From Candidatus Endobugula sp. (GTDB lineage Bacteria; Pseudomonadota; Gammaproteobacteria; Pseudomonadales; Cellvibrionaceae): a stretch of DNA of 37,623 nt. Below the pieces are notes generated by a model that did not search any database, was not told where the DNA came from, and was given only the letters and a program-made list of their open reading frames with translations. Made by a program: the position numbers and the translations under genes. This document shows positions 19,591 through 27,911 of the stretch, piece by piece. The stretch spans positions 15,123 through 52,745 of the forward strand of contig JAHDEM010000010.1 of the NCBI GenBank assembly GCA_020628895.1. Direction: 5' to 3'. Within the stretch, counting starts at the first letter, position 1. Every line of letters begins with the position of its first letter.

Positions 19591-19738
19591 AGCTACAAGC
19601 TACAAGCTACAAGCTACAAGCTACAAGCTACAAGCTACAAGCTACAAGCAATTTTCGTTTTTAACCATGGCAGGTCAATATTTTTTATCTTTTTCTTGCC
19701 GCTTGAGGCTTGAGGCTTGAGGCTTGAGGCTTGAGGCT
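19591..19738. repeat. Paired heptad repeat element, copy B
   Basis: Eight exact tandem copies of AGCTACA plus AGC fill 19591-19649. After a 51-base spacer, five exact copies of GCTTGAG plus GCT fill 19701-19738. The cores CAAGC and GCTTG of the two arrays are complementary, so they could pair as a ladder of 5-bp helices separated by 2x2 mismatches. The spacer starts with an AATTTTCG block and ends T-rich, as in copy A. The element ends 4 bases from the flgE stop codon. Confidence 0.9.
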
Positions 19739-19742
19739 ATCA

Positions 19743-22037
19743 TTATCTCAAATTAATAATTGTCTGCGTTACTGAATCTGCTGTTTCGATTGTTTTCGCA
19801 CTGGCTTGGAAGTTACGCTGAGCAATAATTAAGTTAACTAATTGTTCTGATAGGTCAACATTGGAATCCTCTAATGCCCCTGATTGGATAAGGCCCAACG
19901 ATGCAGTTCCAGGTCCACCGATGACAGGTTCACCGGAGGCAAATGTCTGTGCCCATGACGTATTTCCTTGTGCTTGCAAACCCTGTGCATTAGGAAAATC
20001 AGCTAAAGCCACTTGTGCTAACACCTGATTTTCTCCATTAGTATATCGAGCAAAAATAACCCCTGTGTCGTCTACATCAATACCCACTAACCGGCCCGTT
20101 GTTGAGCCATTTTGGTCTAACGATCTGACTTCAAAATCACTACCCACTTGGCTAGAATTATCCATTACAATTTCAAAGTTCGAGCTCAATGCAGGGCTAG
20201 GAACTGGCGATGATCCACCACTGGCAACGTTTAATGGCCCTAGAGCACCTAATGCATTACCCTCCGAATCAACAGGTGTCCAGTTTGAAATGAGTAAAGT
20301 ATCGGATGCTGTCGTATCTAAAGCACCATTGGCTGTGAAATGTAAATCGTAGATAGCCATTGTTGGTGTTGTTGGCGCAGAAATAACTGGATCGCCCACA
20401 TTAGCTCCATCGATTTGTACTGCCATTTGCCAATGATTCGGATAGGTTGCAGCGTTAGTACTGTCATAAGGTTGTTTAATAAAATACTGCTGCATCACAT
20501 GGGGATTACCCAAACTATCGTAAATAGTGACAGAGGTAGAATGGTTATAGGTTTCTGGCAGTGTGGGATCAAATGCATTATCAACAAACGTGGTCGGTGT
20601 ATTATTAAAAATAGGGGTACCAGAATTATCGGTTAAGCTATAGCCCTCATCCAGCTCCATCGTAATAATACCACCCACCGTAATATCGCTTACTCCAGCG
20701 GTTGATGTACCAGTAGCAATACCCAAATCATTAGCGCTACCACCTACAGCTGTTAGAGCCACAGTCGATGTTGTACCTGTGGTTCCAGATGTAACAACAA
20801 AATGGTCCGTGTCATAAACGACACTCACACCGGATATATTCGCATCAGCATTGATCGCTGTTTCCAATGCTGTCGCCATAGCGGGATAACTGGCGTAATC
20901 TGCTACGGGTAAACTAATATTACCCGCCGATGCTGTTCCATCCACAGTAATCGTAAAATCATAATCATTAGCACCAGCACCCGCTGTAGCAAGCCCCAAT
21001 GGTATTGTAGCTGTACCAGCAGTGAAGTAACCTGACACACCTAGATTACCGGTAGTCAATAGGTTTCCTGCACCATCAAATTCTAATGTTTGAGCTGTAC
21101 CAGTACTGCCTGTAACTGTAAGTACTTGGTCGGCACCACCACTACCGGCTGCCTCAAAGATAAGATCACCTATTGTCGAAACAACACTAATCGTACCCGC
21201 TGTTCCATCATAGGTAGCCGTTAATCCCGGCAGGTCATTTATTTCTGTCGCTGTCGCTTGGCTGATACCTGTATTCGTTAATGTTGCTCCATTCACAGTT
21301 ACAGCCAAACCACTTGTCCATGCCGATAAGGTTGCTGTCGCTGTAGAAGTTGCGGTCACTCCAGGTAAGCGATTTAGATTAGTGACTGTATCAAACGTAT
21401 TTTCTGACAAGGTTGATGTAAATGTGGTGGTCACATTAGAAGGGTTAGTAATATCTAAACTTTGTGCAGTATAACCATTAACATTGGCTGTGGCCGTGCC
21501 TCCAGATGAGACATAACGTGTACCGCTACTTTGTATAACAGACTCTCTCGAATCTACATTGAGCGCTATATCAACATTAGTGGTTGCTGATGGCTGAATA
21601 TTCGTCGTTTGTATTTGAATATCGCCAATTAAACCACTGATATTACCACTGGCATCAGCACCAAACCCTTGTAATCGCGCATTTCCATTATTAACAATAT
21701 ATCCTTCTTGATCTAAACCAAAAGTGCCCGAGCGAGTATAGTTCTGATCGCCGCTAAAACTAGTCACAAAAAAACCAGAGCCACTAATAGATAGGTCTAG
21801 GGCATTTTCCGTAAACGATATATTTCCCTGTGAGAATAATTGTGAAACATCTTGCACCCGAACACCACTACCGGATTGGGTCAAACCTAAACCCAACGTC
21901 GATGTAGAATAAATATCTCCAAACTCTGTACGTGATTCTTTAAAACCGGTTGTGGATGCATTGGCGATGTTATTACCAGTCACACGAAGGTCATGATTGG
22001 CTGCACGAATACCACTAAGCGCAATATTAAAAGGCAT
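19743..22037 (-). CDS. flgE: Flagellar hook protein FlgE, enlarged
   Basis: FlgE is the hook subunit. The N-terminus (FNIALSGIRAANHDLRVTGN, then NIANASTTGFKESRTEFGDI) and the end (SNVDLSEQLVNLIIAQRNFQ) are the conserved rod/hook helices. At 764 residues it exceeds the common 400-460. The extra sequence spans about residues 200-450. Residues about 331-449 (nucleotides about 20693-21045) form a module nearly identical in pattern to the first FliD module, beginning FTAGTATIPLGLATAGAGAN. A good AGGAG site precedes the ATG. It is the last gene before the flgF promoter. Confidence 0.97.
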   Translation of the reverse strand: MPFNIALSGIRAANHDLRVTGNNIANASTTGFKESRTEFGDIYSTSTLGLGLTQSGSGVRVQDVSQLFSQGNISFTENALDLSISGSGFFVTSFSGDQNYTRSGTFGLDQEGYIVNNGNARLQGFGADASGNISGLIGDIQIQTTNIQPSATTNVDIALNVDSRESVIQSSGTRYVSSGGTATANVNGYTAQSLDITNPSNVTTTFTSTLSENTFDTVTNLNRLPGVTATSTATATLSAWTSGLAVTVNGATLTNTGISQATATEINDLPGLTATYDGTAGTISVVSTIGDLIFEAAGSGGADQVLTVTGSTGTAQTLEFDGAGNLLTTGNLGVSGYFTAGTATIPLGLATAGAGANDYDFTITVDGTASAGNISLPVADYASYPAMATALETAINADANISGVSVVYDTDHFVVTSGTTGTTSTVALTAVGGSANDLGIATGTSTAGVSDITVGGIITMELDEGYSLTDNSGTPIFNNTPTTFVDNAFDPTLPETYNHSTSVTIYDSLGNPHVMQQYFIKQPYDSTNAATYPNHWQMAVQIDGANVGDPVISAPTTPTMAIYDLHFTANGALDTTASDTLLISNWTPVDSEGNALGALGPLNVASGGSSPVPSPALSSNFEIVMDNSSQVGSDFEVRSLDQNGSTTGRLVGIDVDDTGVIFARYTNGENQVLAQVALADFPNAQGLQAQGNTSWAQTFASGEPVIGGPGTASLGLIQSGALEDSNVDLSEQLVNLIIAQRNFQASAKTIETADSVTQTIINLR

Positions 22038-22081
22038 GCTTTTCTCCTACTCTACTGCTATGAGGGTTAAAACTAAAATAT

Positions 22082-22801
22082 TTAATTAAACTGTTTGACA
22101 TCATTAATATTAACAGCGCCTAATCCTGCCAAATTGAGGATAAGTTGACCATTCGCACCAGCGGTCACGCTATTTACATTAGCTGTTAATGCGGTTTCTA
22201 ATTGCTGAGGTTCACCATCTTGGGTAGCAACAACTTCGAAGTGATACTCACCTGGTGGCTGCGCCTCAGCAGATTCCCATTTTGTTAACTCGCCATTAAT
22301 TTCTATACGATGTCCATCCCAACGGAATACAATGTCACCGGCACTTTGTGCACCTAAAGGTATCTGCTCAGCAAGCTCACCAGATTCATTGTAAATATTC
22401 ATTGTCATATCCGATGTCACTGCGGGTAAAGTAATGGTACCTCCAACAACACTGTTATCTAAAAGCTGTGCTGTTTCGGAAGGTACAGATACCGAACGTC
22501 CTACTAGGGATGATGCTTGTAATGCTTGATTAGAGACAAAAGTATTTGTGAAACTATCAAAATTTGAGTTTAGTCTTTCTAGCCCCTCCACCGAACTAAA
22601 CTGCGCTAATTGTGCGATAAATTCGGTATTTTCTTGAGGGCTCAATGGATCTTGATTTTCCATTTGTGTAATCATTAACTCTAAAAAAGCAGTTTGGCCT
22701 AATTCATTACTAGAAGCTTCTTCCGTCGCAGCTGCTTCTTGTTGCCGTGTTTGCATGCCTAGAGAGTTTAAGTAACTATTATCGGCAATATTGTTTGTCA
22801 T
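22082..22801 (-). CDS. flgD: Hook assembly scaffold protein FlgD
   Basis: FlgD is the cap needed for hook polymerisation and is discarded afterwards. The conserved N-terminal motif is present (LGQTAFLELMITQMENQDPL, then SPQENTEFIAQLAQFSSVEG), followed by the C-terminal FLGD Tudor/Ig-like region (VFRWDGHRIEINGELTKWES, then PPGEYHFEVVA). The length of 239 is normal. It is separated from flgC by 112 bases and from flgE by 44. Confidence 0.96.
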   Translation of the reverse strand: MTNNIADNSYLNSLGMQTRQQEAAATEEASSNELGQTAFLELMITQMENQDPLSPQENTEFIAQLAQFSSVEGLERLNSNFDSFTNTFVSNQALQASSLVGRSVSVPSETAQLLDNSVVGGTITLPAVTSDMTMNIYNESGELAEQIPLGAQSAGDIVFRWDGHRIEINGELTKWESAEAQPPGEYHFEVVATQDGEPQQLETALTANVNSVTAGANGQLILNLAGLGAVNINDVKQFN

Positions 22802-22913
22802 ACTAATGACCCTCTTAAAATTTGATTCACTGCTAGAATAATTAAATTCCCTAAATTGTAATTCAAATTATTTAAATTTCGTTGCTAGCACAGTGTTTTA
22901 CCAAGGCTTGTAA

Positions 22914-23336
22914 TTACTGCCCCATTGTTAATACTCGTTGCATCATTTGTTTTGCAGAATTCATCACTTCAACATTCATCTGAAATGAACGTGATGCAGA
23001 AATCATATTTGTCATTTCCTCAACAACATTCACATTGGGGTAATAGACGTAACCTTCATCATTCGCCAGTGGATGGTTAGGCTCATATCGTGGCTGCAAA
23101 GGTGCATCACTCTCAACAATACCCAAAACACCTACTCCTACTGAGGCGTCTGTATTTTTATCTAAAGCCAACGTATCACTTAACGCAGAAAAAACAGGAT
23201 GTCGTCCTCGGTATGTTTCATCAATACTTGATGCTGCAGCATCTGCATTGGCTAAATTACTTGCCGTCGTATTAAGGCGAAGACTTTGGGCATTCATTCC
23301 TGAACCAGCAATTGAGAAGACACTATCTAAAGACAT
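22914..23336 (-). CDS. flgC: Proximal rod protein FlgC
   Basis: FlgC is a proximal rod subunit of 140 residues. The N-terminal rod motif (FSIAGSGMNAQSLRLNTTAS, then NLANADAA) and the C-terminal VNVVEEMTNMISASRSFQMN are intact. It lies 37 bases after flgB. Confidence 0.96.
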   Translation of the reverse strand: MSLDSVFSIAGSGMNAQSLRLNTTASNLANADAAASSIDETYRGRHPVFSALSDTLALDKNTDASVGVGVLGIVESDAPLQPRYEPNHPLANDEGYVYYPNVNVVEEMTNMISASRSFQMNVEVMNSAKQMMQRVLTMGQ

Positions 23337-23373
23337 AATATTAAACCCTTAATTTTGATCCAATTAACTATCG

Positions 23374-23775
23374 TTATTCGCCTTTAATGGCCGTGGTTAA
23401 CCCTTTAAACTTACTATTGAGAAAGTTAAAACTTGCCTGAAATGCTAGACTGTTTTTCATAAACTCTGCATTTTCTACCTGTTCTTCAACAGTGTTCCCG
23501 TCGATAGACGGTTGCTGGGGTATTCTGTATAAAGTATTAAAATCATGAGTATTGGATTGCAATGAAAAATGCTTCTCATGGGTCGCACTCATTTGCGAGC
23601 GTATGTGATTACTGTGTAGTTGATTTTTAAGTGCACTTTGAAAATCAATATCTTTTGCTTTGTAACCTGGTGTATCAGCATTAGCGAGATTATCAGCCAG
23701 TATTGATGAACGGTTTGACCGAAATCGTAACGCTTGATCATGAATACCCAGTGCTTTGTCGAAGTTAATTGCCAT
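23374..23775 (-). CDS. flgB: Proximal rod protein FlgB
   Basis: FlgB is the first rod subunit, of 133 residues. Motifs include LGIHDQALRFRSNRSSILAD followed by NLANADTPGYKAKDIDFQSA, and a C-terminal EEQVENAEFMKNSLAFQASF. It heads the flgB-C-D-E unit behind a sigma-54 promoter (23851-23866). A 7-bp hairpin (23800-23806 with 23817-23823) lies in its predicted 5' leader. Confidence 0.96.
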   Translation of the reverse strand: MAINFDKALGIHDQALRFRSNRSSILADNLANADTPGYKAKDIDFQSALKNQLHSNHIRSQMSATHEKHFSLQSNTHDFNTLYRIPQQPSIDGNTVEEQVENAEFMKNSLAFQASFNFLNSKFKGLTTAIKGE

Positions 23776-23850
23776 TAGTACCTCTAAGCCTAGTTAAATA
23801 ACACAGAACCATCTATCTGTGTTGCCCCATATTACCCACACTAAACAATG

Positions 23851-23866
23851 AGCAAATCATGTGCCA
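23851..23866 (-). promoter_or_regulatory. Sigma-54 promoter of the flgB operon
   Basis: On the minus strand the site reads TGGCACATGATTTGCT: TGGCAC, 5 bases, TTGCT. It lies 76 bases before the flgB start. This is the expected RpoN-dependent class of flgB promoter in polar-flagellate gammaproteobacteria. Confidence 0.88.
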
Positions 23867-23938
23867 ATATTTTTCTAACAAAAAAGCCTGAAAAATTAAC
23901 CGGTTAAAGTAATTTATATAAATGTAACAAGGGAATAG

Positions 23939-23964
23939 CGGCAAATCGTTTCCGTTATTTGCCG
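23939..23964. terminator. Hairpin between cheR and flgB
   Basis: CGGCAAAT (23939-23946) and ATTTGCCG (23957-23964) form a perfect 8-bp stem with a 10-base loop, 52 bases beyond the cheR stop on the minus strand. No T-tract follows, so termination of cheV-cheR is a guess. It could also be a binding site for the activator of the flgB promoter, which is downstream. Confidence 0.45.
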
Positions 23965-24015
23965 TAATATAGAGGGATTAAAAATTGAAAAGCCGATGGA
24001 GTGAATTGAAAAACG

Positions 24016-24855
24016 TTACTTAGCTTGATAAACAATACCAGGGTTACAATGAACCATATTAAACAAAGAACCTGCATCAGCTAAACTCTCTGAAGAGCCA
24101 AGAAAAAGTAAGCCATTCGGTTTTAAACATTGATGCATTCGTTTAAGAATATCTGTCTTAGTTTCCTTAGTAAAATAAATAAGTACGTTGCGACAAAAAA
24201 TAATGTCAAATTGTCCAAGACTATCAAATGATTCTAATAAATTTAACGGCTTAAACTGAATATAATTTCTAACAGATCTATTAACAATCCATTCTTTTTT
24301 GTCTTCTGTTGTGAAAAATTGTTGAATTCTTGAGGTTGATAATCCTCTATCTATCGATAATTTATCAAAAGATCCTTTTTTTGCTTTATCTAAAATGTGG
24401 CTTGACAAATCTGTTGCTAAAACCTCGACTCGCTTTATTTTAGATACTCTATCTTTATATTCTTCACACAACATACCTAGAGAATAAGGTTCTTGACCGG
24501 ATGAACAGGCAGCAGACCATATGCGAACATTAGGATCCTTGTGCTCTACAGAATTCCATTGAGGTAATAGCACTTTGGAGAAGTAGTTAAATGGATAATC
24601 ATCACGAAACCAAAAGGTTTCATTGGTTGTCATAGCATCAATAATATCTTGATGTAATTCTTTATTAATCTTTATCTCTGAGACTAAATTCGCCAATGTA
24701 AACAATTGGTAGTTTTCCATAATCGTACGAATACGAGCAGAAACCAAATAAGACTTACTAGGTGTAATTGTAATACCACTGGTTTTTTGTAAAAAGTCAC
24801 AAAATGCCTTAAAGTCCAAACAATCAGAGGCAATATTTTTTAAAGAATCAACCAC
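24016..24855 (-). CDS. cheR: Chemotaxis protein methyltransferase CheR
   Basis: CheR methylates glutamates of chemoreceptors using S-adenosylmethionine. The N-terminal helical domain (residues 10-75, with GITITPSKSYLVSARIR) is followed by the SAM-binding domain: RIWSAACSSGQEPYSLGMLC for the nucleotide site, VLATDLSSHILDKA, FDIIFCRNVLIYF and LFLGSSESL. The length of 279 is standard. The start is GTG at 24855 with AAGGGGG a few bases upstream. It lies 51 bp after cheV, in the usual cheV-cheR pair next to flgB. Confidence 0.96.
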   Translation of the reverse strand: MVDSLKNIASDCLDFKAFCDFLQKTSGITITPSKSYLVSARIRTIMENYQLFTLANLVSEIKINKELHQDIIDAMTTNETFWFRDDYPFNYFSKVLLPQWNSVEHKDPNVRIWSAACSSGQEPYSLGMLCEEYKDRVSKIKRVEVLATDLSSHILDKAKKGSFDKLSIDRGLSTSRIQQFFTTEDKKEWIVNRSVRNYIQFKPLNLLESFDSLGQFDIIFCRNVLIYFTKETKTDILKRMHQCLKPNGLLFLGSSESLADAGSLFNMVHCNPGIVYQAK

Positions 24856-24906
24856 AATCAGCCCCCTTATTTACGACTGATTGTGTGAGTGTTAATACCA
24901 AAAGCA

Positions 24907-25851
24907 CTATTCATCCAATGTTTCACCCGTTAAATCAAATATACGGTCGTTTAACCTTTGCGCCAATAAGTCAGGATTAAATTTAGATAAAAAGTCATCC
25001 GCACCCACTTTTTTCACCATCGCTTCATTAAATACACCACTTAATGAGGTATGAAGAATAATATGCAAGTCTTTTAATTTATCATTTGACCTAACAGCTG
25101 CAGTAAATGTATAACCATCCATCTCTGGCATTTCGATATCCGATATGACTAATACCAGTTCTTCATAAGGGTCCTTTCCTTCTGCCACCAGTTCCTCTAG
25201 ATAAGTTAACGCTTCTTTACCATCTTTTTTCAAGGTAGTTTGAATCCCCATTTGCTCGACAACACGTTGTATTTGTTTACGCGCAATCGATGAATCATCG
25301 GCAATTAAAATATGCTTCTTGATCACTTTTTCAGATATACCATCCTCTATAATGCCTTCACTAACTGATTCATCTAACGGGGATACTTCAGCAAGTATTT
25401 TTTCAACATCGATAATCTCTACAAGTTTATCTTCGAGTCGAGTCACGGCCGTAAGGTAGTTTTCTGATCCTGAACCCTTTGGTGGTGGATGAATAGATTC
25501 CCAATTAGTATTAACAATTCGTTCTACAGCCTGAACCAAGAAGCCTTGTGTAGAGCCGTTATATTCCGTGATAATAACAAAGCTACCTTCTGTATCTTCT
25601 ACAGGCGCATCACCTATAGCTAAATTCATATCCATAATCGGGATGGTTCCCCCACGAATATGAGCGACACCCCGAACAACATCATGTCGTTGAGGTATTT
25701 GATTTAGCATTGGACACTGCAATACTTCTTTAACCTTAAAAACATTTATCCCGTAAAGCTGATTACTACCTAGACGAAAAAGTAGTAGCTCTAGCCTATT
25801 TTGTCCTACCAACTGCGTACGTTGGTTTACGGAGTCCATTACACTGGCCAT
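24907..25851 (-). CDS. cheV: Chemotaxis coupling protein CheV
   Basis: CheV is a CheW-like coupling domain fused to a receiver domain, linking chemoreceptors to CheA with phosphorylation-dependent tuning. Residues 20-160 are CheW-like (LLFRLGSNQLYGINVFKVKE). Residues 178-305 are the receiver, with the acidic pair in ILIADDSS and the phosphoacceptor Asp238 in VISDIEMPEMDGY. The length of 314 is typical. An AGAGGAAA site precedes the ATG. No sigma-54 or sigma-28 promoter is obvious upstream, but a perfect inverted repeat lies about 45 bp before the start. Confidence 0.96.
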   Translation of the reverse strand: MASVMDSVNQRTQLVGQNRLELLLFRLGSNQLYGINVFKVKEVLQCPMLNQIPQRHDVVRGVAHIRGGTIPIMDMNLAIGDAPVEDTEGSFVIITEYNGSTQGFLVQAVERIVNTNWESIHPPPKGSGSENYLTAVTRLEDKLVEIIDVEKILAEVSPLDESVSEGIIEDGISEKVIKKHILIADDSSIARKQIQRVVEQMGIQTTLKKDGKEALTYLEELVAEGKDPYEELVLVISDIEMPEMDGYTFTAAVRSNDKLKDLHIILHTSLSGVFNEAMVKKVGADDFLSKFNPDLLAQRLNDRIFDLTGETLDE

Positions 25852-25893
25852 ATTTTTTCCTCTTTGAGTCTACCGATAACAAACATTTTTAAA

Positions 25894-25919
25894 TAGGCAT
25901 AAAATTTGCGTTATGCCTA
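25894..25919. promoter_or_regulatory. 9-bp perfect inverted repeat between cheV and flgA
   Basis: TAGGCATAA (25894-25902) and TTATGCCTA (25911-25919) with an 8-base spacer. The symmetry and spacing suit a dimeric regulator operator in a divergent intergenic region, or a hairpin in the cheV leader. No regulator can be assigned. Confidence 0.5.
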
Positions 25920-26065
25920 CTATTAACAATGGATCATCAAATTAATGACAGTTCATTATTACAACCATTATTTATAAGAAGAAACTCATTCATAATGATT
26001 CAATATACTTCTCAAAATATATTGTTAAATAAAAATGATTGTTTCTAAAAGCATAGGCTAAGAAA

Positions 26066-26779
26066 ATGAAATCACGCAATTTTTTATGGTTTTTTATACT
26101 ATTTTTTACCAGTATTAATCTTCAGGCTAGGAACTACGCAGACTTAGAGAAAATTGTGCTGCTATCAGAAAACTACTTACTGCAAAAGATGCAACAACAA
26201 TTGGCCGCTAGCGATTATAAAGGCGCCAAAATTCATAGCCAAGCGCTGGATGCTCGCCTTAAGTTACCGCGATGTGACAAATCTTTGACATTTGAACACC
26301 GAATCAAAAAAACGCTACAAGGAAATATTTCTGTTAAAGTGATATGTTCGTCGCCTCATGCCTGGTCTATTTACACCAAGCACAGAATTACTGTTCACAA
26401 AAAAATTGCTATTGCGAATAACTCCTTATCCAAGGGTCATATTATTCGAGAAAGTGATATTATTTATGTATCAAAAGATATTAGTCGTCAGCGTGCAGGC
26501 TATCTCACAGACCAAACACTTCTGGTAGGCCAACAATTAATAAGACCCATTCATGAAGGGCAAGCCTTTTATCAGTATCAATTAAAAACGCCTGATATGA
26601 TTAAGAAAGGCGATAAAGTCAGTGTTGTTGCCAAAATAGGCTCTCTATCCGTTATTACGCCAGGAATTGCACTTAGCGATGGCCGCTTGGGAGAGCAAAT
26701 AGATGTTGAAAACAAACGTTCTTCGCGCATTATTCAGGCCAAAATTACTGGATTAAACACAGTAGAAGTGATTTTATAG
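26066..26779 (+). CDS. flgA: P-ring assembly chaperone FlgA
   Basis: FlgA is a periplasmic chaperone for FlgI. A Sec signal peptide ends after LQA (residue 21). The mature part has the conserved DARLKLPRCD motif, a SAF-type domain (LSKGHIIRESDIIYVSKDIS, then LVGQQLIRPIHEGQ) and the end IKKGDKVSVVAKIGSLSVIT. The length of 237 is usual. It is transcribed divergently from cheV and followed by flgM 153 bases later. Confidence 0.95.
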   Translation: MKSRNFLWFFILFFTSINLQARNYADLEKIVLLSENYLLQKMQQQLAASDYKGAKIHSQALDARLKLPRCDKSLTFEHRIKKTLQGNISVKVICSSPHAWSIYTKHRITVHKKIAIANNSLSKGHIIRESDIIYVSKDISRQRAGYLTDQTLLVGQQLIRPIHEGQAFYQYQLKTPDMIKKGDKVSVVAKIGSLSVITPGIALSDGRLGEQIDVENKRSSRIIQAKITGLNTVEVIL

Positions 26780-26815
26780 TACTTTAAATTATTTAAAAAA
26801 AATTCAATATTTTGC

Positions 26816-26842
26816 TAAAGTTGCTTACGTTGTTGCCGATAG
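26816..26842 (+). promoter_or_regulatory. Sigma-28 (FliA) promoter of flgM
   Basis: TAAAGTTG (26816-26823), 11 bases, GCCGATAG (26835-26842): near-perfect agreement with TAAAGTTT, 11 bases, GCCGATAA. It gives flgM, and probably flgN, FliA-dependent expression, the usual feedback arrangement for the anti-sigma factor. Confidence 0.92.
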
Positions 26843-26932
26843 GACGATTGAGAAGGAAAAATATCTAGAAATCTTAGGTACTCGTGCAGCCAATTAAGGC
26901 ATTAAAAGGACAAAATTGACAGTATATAGAGA

Positions 26933-27253
26933 ATGATTATGGTTATTCATCCTAATAGTGATATGACATCCAGTACCGCTCATACTCGCAATAAAGCGAG
27001 TAATAGTGCATCTAATGCAGCGAATACTCAGGAAAAAGTCACGCATCAAACACAAAATACGAATAATGATGACGTCACTTTAAGCCAGCAGGCACACATA
27101 TTTGAGCGTTTAGAGTCGAAAATTCATTCATCCTCAGGGACTGATGAAGCAAAGGTTACCGAAATAAAGCAAAGAATTGCCGACGGCACCTATGAAATAA
27201 ATAGTGCACGCATCGCACAGGCTATGCTAAAACAAGATAACTTATTATCTTAA
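26933..27253 (+). CDS. flgM: Anti-sigma-28 factor FlgM
   Basis: FlgM binds and inhibits FliA until the hook is complete, when it is exported. The 106-residue protein has a disordered, Ser/Thr/Asn-rich N-terminal half. The conserved C-terminal FliA-binding part runs from VTLSQQAHIFERLESKI to VTEIKQRIADGTYEINSARI and AQAMLKQD. Translation may begin at the first ATG or at the third codon (MVIHPN). The end of the gene is embedded in a strong hairpin. Confidence 0.9.
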   Translation: MIMVIHPNSDMTSSTAHTRNKASNSASNAANTQEKVTHQTQNTNNDDVTLSQQAHIFERLESKIHSSSGTDEAKVTEIKQRIADGTYEINSARIAQAMLKQDNLLS

Positions 27254-27274
27254 CAACAATAAGTTATCTTGTTT
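27230..27274 (+). terminator. 17-bp perfect hairpin spanning the end of flgM
   Basis: Arms 27230-27246 and 27258-27274 are perfectly complementary and enclose an 11-base loop that contains the flgM stop codon. The left arm is coding sequence for the last FlgM residues. The downstream arm ends TCTTGTTT. It probably terminates or attenuates transcription before flgN, or stabilises flgM mRNA. Confidence 0.75.
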
Positions 27275-27420
27275 GAATGCTAAACGATATATATTTTCCT
27301 ACCTTTAGATAGAAACTTACTCCTACTCTCTTTTTTTATTTTCTATAAGCACCGCTAATTATCCAATCTTGGTATTTGTTTTGCATTTATTGTTATAAAC
27401 AACGGTAAACGGGAATATTT

Positions 27421-27897
27421 ATGCCTACCTATAATTTAGAAAGCATCCAGAAAATGATTGAAAAAGATCATGATATTAGCGAACAGCTATTAACATTACT
27501 CAAAGACGAAACATGTTCGCTCCAGCAACATGATTATTCTCAAGTAAAAGACATCTTAGTGACAAAAGCCCCTTTGCTCAAACAGTTAAGTGAACATGCC
27601 CAACTGCGAAAAAAATGGTTAGTATCGCTTTATAAAGTTGCTGACAATAATCACTGGAATACGTTTTTAAATTCGTTTAACGATCCAGAAATCAATCGTA
27701 AATGGAAAGAAGTACATGAAATGATAGAAACCTGTCGGTCAGTCAACGAAACCAATGGTTTGCTCATTTCACGAGGTCAAAAGACTTACTCACAACTACT
27801 GAGACTATTAAAGGGGGGCAATAATCAAACAGAGCTCTATACACCTAAGGGCAATAAGCAAATCACCCAAACGCGGTTGACAATGAGTAAGGCATAA
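27421..27897 (+). CDS. flgN: Flagellar export chaperone FlgN
   Basis: A helical protein of 158 residues in the position expected for FlgN, the cytoplasmic chaperone of FlgK and FlgL. The pattern of an LL..E...L...D...(V)...K..LL..L helix pair (LLTLLKDETCSLQQHDYSQV, then KAPLLKQLSEHAQLRKKW) and the SVNETNGLLISRGQKTYSQL segment fit the FlgN family. GGGA precedes the ATG. The flgM hairpin lies between it and flgM, so its expression may be reduced relative to flgM. Confidence 0.85.
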   Translation: MPTYNLESIQKMIEKDHDISEQLLTLLKDETCSLQQHDYSQVKDILVTKAPLLKQLSEHAQLRKKWLVSLYKVADNNHWNTFLNSFNDPEINRKWKEVHEMIETCRSVNETNGLLISRGQKTYSQLLRLLKGGNNQTELYTPKGNKQITQTRLTMSKA

Positions 27898-27911
27898 AGC
27901 TAGTTAAATGG

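Noticed and set aside
19591-19738. CRISPR array
   Set aside because: The repeats are contiguous 7-mers without spacers and there are no cas genes.
25865-25880. Sigma-28 -10 like CCGATAA on the plus strand upstream of flgA
   Set aside because: There is no -35 TAAAG at the right spacing and it is nearly 200 bases from flgA.
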